A DNA stretch of 64,000 bases from Agelaius tricolor. Taxonomy: Eukaryota > Chordata > Aves > Passeriformes > Icteridae. Each line of letters begins with the position of its first letter. Position 1 is the first letter of the stretch. Shown one piece after another: positions 50,042 to 59,140 of this stretch. The stretch spans positions 46,716,501-46,780,500 of the forward strand of contig JALJCS010000009.1 of assembly GCA_023055355.1 (NCBI GenBank). Direction: 5' to 3'. A model generated the notes under the pieces. It worked only from the letters and a program-made list of their open reading frames with translations. It was not told where the DNA came from and made no database searches. Both the position numbers and the translations under genes were made by a program.

Positions 50042-50469
50042 TTATCTTCTAAATCTTAGCTCAATATCTATCTCTCCATATTACTCCTTTCATATTGCTA
50101 TTTTATTTGTGTCCCTGCCTAAGAAGTTAACAAGGTTACTGTATTTTCTCCTGTGGCCCTATACTCACTGTCTTCCTTGGAATTGTACATGGAAAAGAAA
50201 AAAATCAAGTTTACTTGAACTACAGCAAATCAAGGTTACTTTAACTAACATTTTCCCTGGTGATAATTGAAGGGAGAAGTAATAGGGCTGCAGCTTCTTT
50301 TTGGTACAGCAGTAGATTAAGTTATCCTTGCTGATATCTCGAGCCCAGGGAATGCCTGTGTGTTCACTGGGGGCTGGTGCAGCATACTGAAATGGAGTTT
50401 GATGCTTGTTTTCATGCTCTGAGCAAACCCTGGGACAAATCACACATTTTTAACAAAAACTCTTTCTTT
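50042..50469. other. Non-coding DNA between the MIR relic and the LTR-like element
   Basis: No gene is supported. The open frames (86 and 92 codons) overlap one another on opposite strands and have no recognisable content. The right part (from about 50350) could belong to the LTR-like element if its true left end is further upstream than I placed it. Confidence 0.4.
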
Positions 50470-50906
50470 TGTGTCCAAACGATAAGCAGCCACTTGCTAT
50501 GGGACACATATCAAAAGATTTACTGGGGTCTATCTAGACAACATCCAAGGCCAGTCCCTTGTAGGAGAACAGATTTTGGAAGATTAGGAACAGGGCTATG
50601 TCTGAGCCTTATCCCTAATGGGGTGCAGCTGTGCAAGGCAGGTGAGCAGCATTGAAAGAGAAGAAGTGTGGAATGCTGATGTGCATTGACCAATCACAGA
50701 AGAGTAAAAGGGCACACAGGTGTTTTGCATGGCAGAGAAAAGGTTTAAAGAGTTGGGAAGAGAGAGGTGGAGTTGTTGAAGTTGGTGGGTCCTGCTGTGA
50801 GAGGAAGGAGTCAGTGGTGTGTGTGGTGCTGCCTGTGGGATTACAACAGATAAAAGGTAAGAAAGCTTTAATAAACTCCTGGTGCTTGCTGCCATTTTCA
50901 GCATCA
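50470..50906 (+). mobile_element. Probable solo LTR, boundaries uncertain
   Basis: The region has LTR promoter and polyadenylation architecture on the + strand: a CCAAT box (GACCAATCACAG near 50688-50699), a degenerate TATA-like motif (GGTTTAAAG near 50742-50750), and an AATAAA signal near 50870-50875 followed within about 35 bp by a CA end. A possible left end is TGTGTCCAAACG at 50470 and a possible right end CAGCATCA at 50906. The flanking 5-mers (TCTTT and GCTTT) match at only 4 of 5 positions, so this placement is weak. Another option is 50353-50930, with GGGAA-like flanks. The texture resembles bird ERV LTRs, as I recall them. No viral genes are visible. Open frames crossing it are not viral proteins. 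Confidence 0.45.
50870..50875 (+). terminator. AATAAA polyadenylation signal of the LTR-like element
   Basis: GCTTTAATAAACTCC carries a canonical AATAAA at the distance from the putative 3' end expected for the R-U5 part of an LTR. Confidence 0.5.
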
Positions 50907-52610
50907 GCTTTTTGAGCCCCCTCTTAATCAGGGGAAAGCTATGAGAGTTTTTAGGTAAGGGACTGATGCTTATGTCAGTTGTGACTCTGTTATCAATTCA
51001 GTTGGTATCTTGTGTGAGGAGTGAGGGATGATGTTCCCTCTTTTGTTTTATCCATTTAAAAGCTAATTAAGCTCCTTTCCACCCACATACCCTAATGTGC
51101 AGATTTACAATAGCTGGTCACTTGCTGAATACATGAATTTTCATTTTTTAATGAGGCATTTAGAGTTGTCCAGGACAACATAAATTTGAATGGCCTAGAA
51201 TCAGTGTAGAGCTGCCTGGCAACAACAATTAGTATTTAATTCTGCAGGGGAGGTAGTTACTTAACCTTCATTCTAACACAGAGATATTTCTGCCATAGAT
51301 AAACATTTTATTCAGGTACCCCTTAAATTAATTCAGTGAAGCCTCATGTATCCTTACATGAGGAACAACTTAAGGGTGAAAGAATTGTCTCTTGGGACTC
51401 TCCCCACATGATCACCTTGGAGAAAAAATTGGACTCAGATGTTATTGCAGCTAATGGGTTTGGTTTTATTTTTCATTAAAGGTGTTAAGATCTGGAGTTG
51501 GATTAACTTGTTGGGTGAACACTGAAGTCTGAGATGGGGGATTTTCTGAGAAATCTGAACCTCTGGTAGTGTAAGTGTCTTTTTTTCATCCTCACCTTTG
51601 CAGTGCTTTTACTCTTCAGTGTGTTAGCTGTGTTTGGATTGTCTTGTCTGCTTTTTTATAATCATGGTATGAACGCCGACTGGTGATGGCTCCTAGAGGT
51701 ACAGCTGAAAGTTTTGTTCTTATAAATGGGATCAAATATGCGATGATTTACTTAAACCATTCCTGTCTGTGAAGATTGCTAATCTTTTTAGTGAAAAAAG
51801 GCAACATATAAGGTGTGTACTGTAGGTTGGGGGGGGGGGGGGGGGCAGTGTTCATAAACTTTTTTATGGAGCTGGTTTGCACCAAATAACCTAATAATAT
51901 GTCAGTGAAGTTACCTGCGAAGGTAGTCTTCAGCAGCACTATAGTTTTGGTGAGAGAAAATGAATATTTTAATGGAGTATTATTAGTAGTTAATGTATAA
52001 TGTGACTAATGTGTACTGTGCCTAACTGGTACCTATGAATTATAGATCTATAAGTGAGCTATATGATTGGAGGACTTAAAGCAAAAGGAAAGAAAGTATC
52101 TTCTGAAGGAGACATCTCTCACATCTGTTTTTTCCTTTTGGCTTTATTAAGTTGCTGTGAAAGATTGCAAACACCAAACTAGTGGAACTGTGCTTTGGCT
52201 TTGGGTGTTGTGGTTGATGGCCCACAGTGAAAAGGAGCCCTGTGAAATGGCTGAATTAAGAATAACCCTGTGGTCTTTCTCTTCAAATTGGAGAATAGTG
52301 AAATGACTGAGCTCAAACAGCTCCTGTGTTTCTGAATTTGACTCAGTTCTTGAGCTTGCAGTCTCTCTGCAGATCCTGACTTGACAGCACAGTTGATGCT
52401 AATTATCTTAGCTCAGGCATACACAGAAGTGCTGCATGCAGTCATTGGAACCCTGGTGAGGAAAGAGCTTCATCAGAAAAGGCATGTTTGGATTTAGGTT
52501 AGTTGTGTGTAAAAATTATTTTGACAGGACTACGAATACAGCAGGTAAAGCTATTTTTGAGATGTTTTTTGCCTAACTGGCAATTCTGTGATGTTCATTG
52601 AGTATTGCCA
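50907..52610. other. Non-coding block with G and T excess on the + strand
   Basis: From the LTR-like element to about 52.6 kb many lines show G well above C and T above A on the + strand. For example 51961-52020 has about 13 G to 2 C, and 51481-51540 about 23 G to 5 C. Counts were made by eye on sample lines. Such skew can come from long-term transcription in one direction, from a decayed element or from chance. The block also has the G17 run (51829-51845). No gene, retroviral motif or primer-binding site follows the LTR. Confidence 0.4.
51829..51845. repeat. Poly-G tract (G17)
   Basis: An uninterrupted run of 17 G, flanked by GTAGGTT and CAGTG. Runs this long are rare in AT-rich DNA. It could fold as a G-quadruplex and its true length is error-prone in sequencing. 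Confidence 0.95.
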
Positions 52611-52613
52611 GTT
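52575..52613. repeat. Perfect 10-bp inverted repeat with 19-nt loop
   Basis: AACTGGCAAT (52575-52584) and ATTGCCAGTT (52604-52613) are exact reverse complements. The TTGCCA/TGGCAA cores are NF1-type half-sites, here about 25 bp apart and therefore not a standard dimer site. It may be a chance hairpin. Confidence 0.75.
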
Positions 52614-54579
52614 GCAAAGGGGGTTCTCTCCTCTGGCATCTGTGGCACAATGCTAAAAATCACCCTGAGCCCACATTTCTTTTGCCTTGTTCCCCAGTTT
52701 GGTTCTGTGTCAGCAAAGCAGCCATCAGCTGAGGAGAGCTGTGGGGACACAAGGGATTCCACTTCTCAGCCAGTATCTGTAACAGCAACCTGGAACCCAA
52801 TGTGTAATCCTGCTTTAGCAGCCTTGGGCTCTTTTGCATTCATAGGAGCAAGCAATAAAACCTGCTAAGCAGACTTCTGGAGCTTTTTTCTAGTCTTGAA
52901 TTCATCCAAGGTGCTTCACAAGTTCATAAAGACTCTGTGCATGCGGACTGAAATTTTCCATATGGTTTTGCAGCAAAAGAAAAAAATTCCTGAAGGTTCA
53001 GCTTGCTCACTTTGATTCAGAAAGAGTCTATATGTACAACCCTATGATGCCAGAGTGTCAAAGTTCCTGAAATTTAAGCCTACAAATGACAGATTACTAA
53101 CAAACACACTCATCCTTAAATCAGTCAGTATTTTTTGTGGCAACAAGGTATTTTATTCAGTGGGTTACTGCAAACTGAAGGTTGTTTTCAGCGAGTTTTA
53201 GTTGTGAATTTTCATATTATAAATTCACAGTTATTGTTTTGTTCCACCCAAAGATGTAATGGGTATTTAAAGATGTTACTCCCTGATCAGAGATAGTCAC
53301 AACAGGAGACAAGATGGGACTAATAAGCAAATTACAAAGATAAACCTCATGGGTGTACAGGGTCAACTGGAGGACTCCTAGCTCCACCTCCTGCTCAGGC
53401 AGAACCAAATTCAAAGTTAAGTCAGGAAGCTCAGTGTAACCAAGCTATTGACTTCTGCAATGATGCCTATTTGAGCTTATTTCAGGACTTCACCTTGCTC
53501 ATAGTGAAGAATTTTTTTTTTTTTTTCAGCTGGAGGTTCCCTTGTGGCCACCTGTAAATGTTGTTCCTTGTAGTCTTGCCTTGCACCTCATACATCGCCT
53601 CCTTTATTACTGTATTTTTTTTAAGCTGCTGCTGAAATTAACTGAACCTCACTCAGTGTAAACACCACAGTAGAAGAGGATCTCTAGAAAAAAACAGAAA
53701 TAATGCAGATGAGCTGAGGTACAAGATGTGTGTACCTGGATCACAAGGAAAAATACTTAGAGCCCAACAACAGCCACTGTTGTTAAGAAATGAGGGATAC
53801 TGCAGTTAAGTAGGAATTAATTCCTATTTCTAGATGCTCTTCTTTAAATACATAGCCAGCCTGGAAACATTTCCCTTGCATTTGGGAAAATTATTTTAAA
53901 TACTCTAGATAAATTGTAGAGGGTATTTGTGTGGGTCTAATTGTTTTTTTTAATTTTTGAAACAAATTATTTTATGTAAACAAAGCAATGCACTAGAAGT
54001 GAACAGGGAGATCCACATTTGGAACCTATGCCCAGGAAGGTTTGAAGAGAGTTTCAATTGACTCAAAGTATTTTTTCAAAGAGTAAAGACAGACAGTTGT
54101 GTTTTCATAAAACTTAGAACAATAAAATTACCATAGCAGTATTAAAAAACAGATGCTAACTTATATCCAGAAGAAGATGGAGTAAGTAAAACCAAGTTTG
54201 GTTTAAACAGGAGCATGTGAATGACACAAAATATTTTTCTATTTAAAATCACTTCAGATTAGAGCATCTGGCACTACATACACTCGAAAGGACCTAAAAT
54301 ATTACAACTCTATTTTCGGTTTTAATGGATAATTGGTAACACTAGATTACAGGATTTGCAGGTTCCAAGTGCTGTATTTTCATAGGGAAGAGCCTCCTTT
54401 CTTTCAGGCTTAATAAGCTTGGCCTATATCAGCTTTTCTCACATCAGTCCAAGTGTCACATTTGGGTTGGGGGAAGCTTGTTAGCAGTAATTATCAGCAG
54501 TAGGTTCTATTATTTGCCAGAGTAATTTTCCCTGCTAAGTACCACCAAAACTGCCTCAAGCCTTTAATTTTTTTGCCTT
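52614..54579. other. Non-coding DNA, nothing specific
   Basis: No gene is supported. An 87-codon frame (52605-52868) lacks a recognisable domain; the AATAAA near 52854 is probably coincidental. A T15 run lies at 53512-53526. Confidence 0.5.
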
Positions 54580-54735
54580 CCTCGGCTCCCTTTTAAGCGG
54601 GTGCATTTTCCCATGATACTGCCCTGCCCGCGGCCGGCCGGGGCAGCGCCCGGGCCCGGGTATCAATGTGATCTTGAGAGATGGGGTCAGCCCCAGCGAA
54701 AGCCCTTCACAAACAGACCCTGAACCCTATTAGAG

Positions 54736-54743
54736 ATGCAAAT
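54736..54743 (+). promoter_or_regulatory. POU octamer motif ATGCAAAT
   Basis: An exact octamer in the CpG-rich candidate element, about 22 bp upstream of an E2F-like box. A single octamer can occur by chance, so it matters only in this context. Confidence 0.4.
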
Positions 54744-54764
54744 CCACTCTCTGAGTGAGGATTG

Positions 54765-54774
54765 TTTGGCGGGA
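54765..54774 (+). promoter_or_regulatory. E2F-like box TTTGGCGGGA
   Basis: The string matches the TTTSGCGGGA class of E2F sites and contains a CpG, which makes a chance match less likely in this CpG-poor DNA. No promoter or transcription start is visible beside it. Confidence 0.35.
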
Positions 54775-55060
54775 TAATGGAGCCTGAGGAATTCCTGGGC
54801 AGCCTGCTTTTCAGCGCCCGGGCTTTTGTCCTCGCCTTAGCAAATTTCTGCAGCCTGTTTAAACCCCAGCCATTGTCCCCATGGCTTCATTGATTTCTCT
54901 CCCTGCCACCAACTCACAATGGGCCGATATGAACATCTTTGTTACTGCTTTTGTACTGTATATCAGAGTAATGTTTCAGCAGATTGAGGCCTAGCAGGAA
55001 GAATTAAACCTGTACTACACAGAGCATGATGAATTGCCGGATTTACATATCATTTCAGAG

Positions 55061-56342
55061 GGTATTTCTGGTGGTTCTTGCTGAATGGTGTTGTGTCTCG
55101 AAGGATGTAGTCAAGGGATGAAGTGACAGGAAGGGAAGTGATTTAGATATTCACTGACAGCTTAATACAAGATGGGGACAAATTGTGCTGATTCTCCCAC
55201 TGCATCCTTCCATGGCATTAAAGAGATAGGCGGAGGTGGATGCACCCAGACCCTGTGGAGCTGCCGTGTCAGGCTGTGCTCTGTAGCCAGGAGAAAGAAG
55301 GGCACAGGAGATTTAGCTTATTCAATAGCAGCTTGCTTTGAAACATCCTTAAAGGTGCCAGGGTGCACTACCCCAATGTGTTGATCCTACTGTTCTTGGC
55401 CAAAAGATAAACTGCTGATTGAGTCAGGTCCTGACATTACACAGGCAGCATATTTCCAGGTCCTGACATGCTGTGCAGCACACTTCTAAGGAAATGGCTG
55501 GGCTCAATGTGAAACTGCATGACTCAAATCGGTCTAATTCCACTCAACATCTTCTGCAGATTTAAAGCCTCCTTATAGGCTTAAGTGTTGTTCTTTTTCA
55601 AAACTTGCTTCACATCCCAAAGCCAAAAAACTGAGTTCCTATTTCTGTACCTTCTATCAGTTGCACTTTGAAATAATATCTTTAAGATTTATTTTTTTAC
55701 TTTGTCTGCAAAAATCACTATCATTCTACATTTGTGTTGTTTATAATGGACTTAAGAATACTTCTTAGTAGAAGTAAACTCTGCTGTTTAAACTCATAGG
55801 TCTTGACAGTGTTTACATAGTTTACAAATGTGAACCACGATCCACATATGGATCATATTTTGTGTAATTGGCACTAAAACGATGCAATAAGAAGAGATAA
55901 GTAAATAAGTCTGTAAAATGGTGGAGGCAACAGTAGAAATAATAAGCAGTGATTTCAAAGTTTTCAAATCAGAAGAAAATTTAGAAAGACATTAAATCAA
56001 AACAAAAAATATACATGGGATGCAATTCTTTTCCAGACTGGGTAGGGCTAAACCTTACCCTCCAAAATCAGACATATAAGTTTTCCCTTCCTATCATGCA
56101 AAGTAGCCCAAATTGAAACACAGTGAATAGATTTGGGGGGGAAAAAATCAATGGCAAAGGCCAAACCAATCAGATTTTAAAGCAGCTTTTATACTATTTC
56201 CTAATCATGGGAATTTCTTCATGTTAGAAATTAGTATTTTCAAAGAGCAGAACTTTTGTTCATTTCTGCCATCAACATCTGGCAATAACCAGGTAGATTA
56301 AACAGAACAATCACCTGAAACAGAGTAATCATCTGTTGGGAT
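55061..56342. other. Non-coding DNA, nothing specific
   Basis: No gene is supported. A 70-codon frame at 55172-55384 has no recognisable content. CAGGTCCTGACATKACAC-like and CAGGTCCTGACATG phrases recur near 55427 and 55458 (about 31 bp apart), perhaps a small duplication. Confidence 0.5.
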
Positions 56343-56802
56343 GAGTCCAGAGGAGAGTCACTAAGTTGATCACAGGAATGAAACACCTCTCCTATGAAGA
56401 CAGGCTGAGAGTTGTTTGGTCCAAGAAGAAAAGACTCTGGAGAAACCTTATAGCAGGTCCCAGTGTGTAAAGGGGGCTACAAAAACTGGACAGACTTTTT
56501 CACAAGGGCATGGAGTGACAGGACAAGGGGGAATGGTCTTAGGCTGAAGGGTGGCATCTAGTGTCTAATTTAGATTAGATATTATATATCTAATTTAGAT
56601 TAGGTATTAGGAATAAATTCTTTAAGCATGGTGAGGCACTGGAACAGGCTGCCTTGTTGTGAACTGTGCATTCCTGGAAGTGCTGCAGACCAGGCCAGAT
56701 GGGGCTTGGGGTTGGGGTAACCTGGTCTAGAGGACCATGGCAGAGGGGTTGGAATGAGATGATCCTTAAGGTACCACCCAACCCATTCTTTGATTCTGTG
56801 AA
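56343..56802 (+). mobile_element. CR1 LINE, 3' end, best-preserved copy in the window
   Basis: The sequence tracks the CR1 3' region closely and in order: GAGTCCAGAGGAGAGTCAC, ACACCTCTCCTATGAAGACA, GGCTGAGAGTTG, AAACCTTATAGCAG, AAAGGGGGCTACAA, ACAAGGGCATGGAGTGACAG, GACAAGGGGGAATGG, TTAGATTAGATATTA, GGTGAGGCACTGGAACAGG, ACCTGGTCTAG, GGGTTGGAATGAGATGATCC, and TTGATTCTGTGAAATC near the 3' terminus, where CR1 ends in short ATTCTATGA-type repeats instead of poly-A. The element is 5'-truncated within or just after the end of ORF2 and makes no protein. A 25-bp-period internal duplication is listed separately. CR1 is the main LINE of birds, which supports the host call. Confidence 0.92.
56564..56609. 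repeat. Internal duplication inside the CR1 copy
   Basis: The CR1 segment TCTAATTTAGATTAG plus TATTA occurs at 56564-56584 and again at 56589-56609 with one mismatch (GATATTA versus GGTATTA). The CR1 consensus has this segment once, so the second copy arose after insertion or in the source element. Confidence 0.85.
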
Positions 56803-59040
56803 ATCAGGTGACTTGATTACTTGATCCATTACAGAGAAAGGTGTGTACATAAGAGATTTCTTTGAGCAAAACGAAATGTCAGAATTCTGAAATGTGAATG
56901 ATGACTGCTAAGAGCTACCTAGAAAGCAAAGACATCCATTTGAAATGTTATTGCAGTGGTACAGGACTTGGTTGTAGACAGTAGGGAATCAGGTTTGGAA
57001 GAATCAGGTGATAGGCACAATGAGCTGTTTTCATGGATATGCTTGAATAAATGCTGGAATGTTATTTACCTCTGTGAGGGTTAGAAATCCATGCAACATA
57101 GACTCCAGCAGGAATACTACTTCAGTCTTTTCCTTAACAAGTAGCAGCCTTATATTAGAAGGACCATTTCTACCATGAGAACCATTGGGAGAAAAATCCA
57201 GCACCCGTTGGCAGTTACTTACAAGGTTAGACATTCATTCTGCCCTTATTCCTTTTCAAGAGATCCTTCACCATGAAATCTGGATTTTTGGATCAGATAT
57301 CTACTGATTAATTCATGTCATTCTTGCAGACTTTGCAGACACAGCTCCTCTTTTCACTTGGAATAGAAAGAACAATACTGAGAGGATTTATTTACAGCAG
57401 GTAGATATCAAAGCTGGCTACTGAAGTGCAAGCAAGGCTGGCAAGGCGGCTCAACATCCATTAAATAAGTCACCAGCCTTCCCCTGATCCTCTGTTAGTC
57501 ACTCCAGTTTCTCTACAGTTATTACATGCAGTAGGCAGTGAAAATTTGAAAACTACACTGAAAAATAAATTGAAATTGTTCAAGCAGTTCTCTTTGCCAT
57601 GGTACTTTCATTTTTTTTCTGAACTGTATGAAATATACAAACTTGAAAGCAGCAACTCCTACCAAAGCCTTTTTAAAGTGGTTTTACATGCAACTTTGGC
57701 AAAGAGATAAACTGAGAAGCTGGATATTTCTTTACATAGAACAGGACTGTTTCAGGCAGTTGTTATTCATTAATGCTCCATTTTGTTTTGCATTAACAAT
57801 GCAAAACCTTCATGGTGGGGATTTTTTTTTTTTGATAACAGACCTCAGTCAACCATAATTGAATTAAAACAAAAAACATCCATCCACCTGTCCCACCCCC
57901 TACAACTGTGAGCTGTAGAAGCCAACTTCATTCATTTCCCATCTTACTGGCAGAACTACCTGGCAAAGAAGCTCACAAACAAACTCTGTCACCCTTGTCA
58001 AAGATGTTAATCCTGGACATGCTCTTTGTGAAACAGCCTCAAGTAATTTTCAGAGTACTTTTATATTTATTTATTTAGGTAAATAGGTATTCTAATCAGA
58101 GTTTATTACTCCATTGTGTCATAAATATTTCTCTGGTGTAGTCATAAGTTGTTAAGCAACATCTATCACCAAGAAAGTCGACAGTCAGCTTGTTTCACAT
58201 TCTTAACAGAACCTACTCACTGAAAACTAAGTCACCTAATTACCTTTGACAGTTTAATTTCTAAATATGCGACATACTGTTTCCAGGTAGCCTAATTCAA
58301 GTTACATTTCTTTCCTAACGTATTCCTGATACCCTGTTAAAGCTTCCAAATCATGATTATGTTGACTCTCCCCCCATAAAATAGCTACTCCTCCCTTCTT
58401 AGCCCATTTTTACATCTGCTATTATCACTCCAGTCCTATAGTTTCTTTTTCCCCTCCCTGTTGCAAAATTTTCTCTATTAGCACTATACCCAGCATTGCA
58501 GGCTTTGACAAGCTCACAGCACATTCTCCAAGGAATCTGGAATACACATTTATTCAACTACCAAAATATATTTTAGAGCTAAAGCTTGCACTATTTTGTG
58601 TCCCTTGAAGACAAAGCAAAAGTTGTCTCATACACAATTACTATTTATTTTTAAATTTTTTTGAGAGGGCAGTTGTCTGTTCCTTATAGAAAGGAAAGAC
58701 TTTAAATTACAGCAAAGTCCATTAAATAAACAAAATCCCCAACAAACCAGAACACTTTGGCAATCTGCCTTTTGGTAAACTGAGAATATTTTGTGACAAA
58801 GAGCTTATTGAATAACCTGCCAAGCCTGTAGGTGTATCTACATCTGTCAAATGCAGGCTCCCAAATTCTGATCTAGATTTTCTTTCTGTGACTGGAGACC
58901 TGAAGCTTCTGGGTTTTGAAGGAAGAAAGGTGATGTAAAGAAAAACTGAGCAAAATGGTTCATTCTGGTATTAACAGCTACTCTGATAATCCAGTTTAAT
59001 CTTTTGAATTTACAGTGCTGAACTATAAAAGAGATAAAAT
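56803..59040. other. Non-coding DNA, nothing specific
   Basis: No gene is supported. A perfect 10-bp inverted repeat lies at 57785-57807 (listed separately) with a T12 run at 57822-57833 just after it. Open frames are under 90 codons. Confidence 0.5.
57785..57807. repeat. Perfect 10-bp inverted repeat with 3-nt loop
   Basis: GTTTTGCATT (57785-57794) and AATGCAAAAC (57798-57807) are exact reverse complements around AAC. Each arm has a TTTTGCAT/ATGCAAAA core close to the POU octamer, so it could be a paired POU site. A T12 run follows 14 nt after the right arm. A hairpin followed by T-run resembles a bacterial terminator, which has no meaning in this genome. Confidence 0.75.
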
Positions 59041-59140
59041 CACATAATATAGCTTATTACATATATGCATAATATATTTACATAATATAATATATTCACA
59101 TAATATATGTAATTTATAAAATATAAATTTGCTATAAATA
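59041..59140. repeat. AT-rich simple repeat (ACATAATAT units)
   Basis: About 100 bp of A and T with few other bases. ACATAATAT recurs at about 59042, 59080 and 59099 within a TATATAT-type background. Microsatellite-like. Confidence 0.8.

Larger units (their letters stand above)
54580..55060. promoter_or_regulatory. CpG-dense, motif-rich candidate regulatory element
   Basis: The only CpG cluster in the window is at about 54627-54660: about seven CpG in some 35 bp, made of GCCCGCGGCCGGCCGGGGC and CGCCCGGGCCCGGG. It is followed by repeat-free sequence with the POU octamer ATGCAAAT (54736-54743), an E2F-type box TTTGGCGGGA (54765-54774), GGGATAATGG directly after it, and a second GC-rich spot AGCGCCCGGGC (54813-54823). 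CpG is strongly depleted in the rest of the window, so keeping it here suggests protection from methylation or selection. It could be a distal enhancer, an orphan CpG island or an unannotated non-coding RNA promoter. No TATA box, coding exon or splice pattern is visible. The role is inference. Confidence 0.4.

Noticed and set aside
51253..51300. Possible MIR fragment (AGTTACTTAACCTTC)
   Set aside because: One short match to the MIR core without supporting sequence on either side. This is a chance-level resemblance.
57785..57833. Hairpin followed by a T run, like a rho-independent terminator
   Set aside because: Everything else in the window is vertebrate nuclear DNA, where such terminators do not apply, and the T run is 14 nt from the stem.
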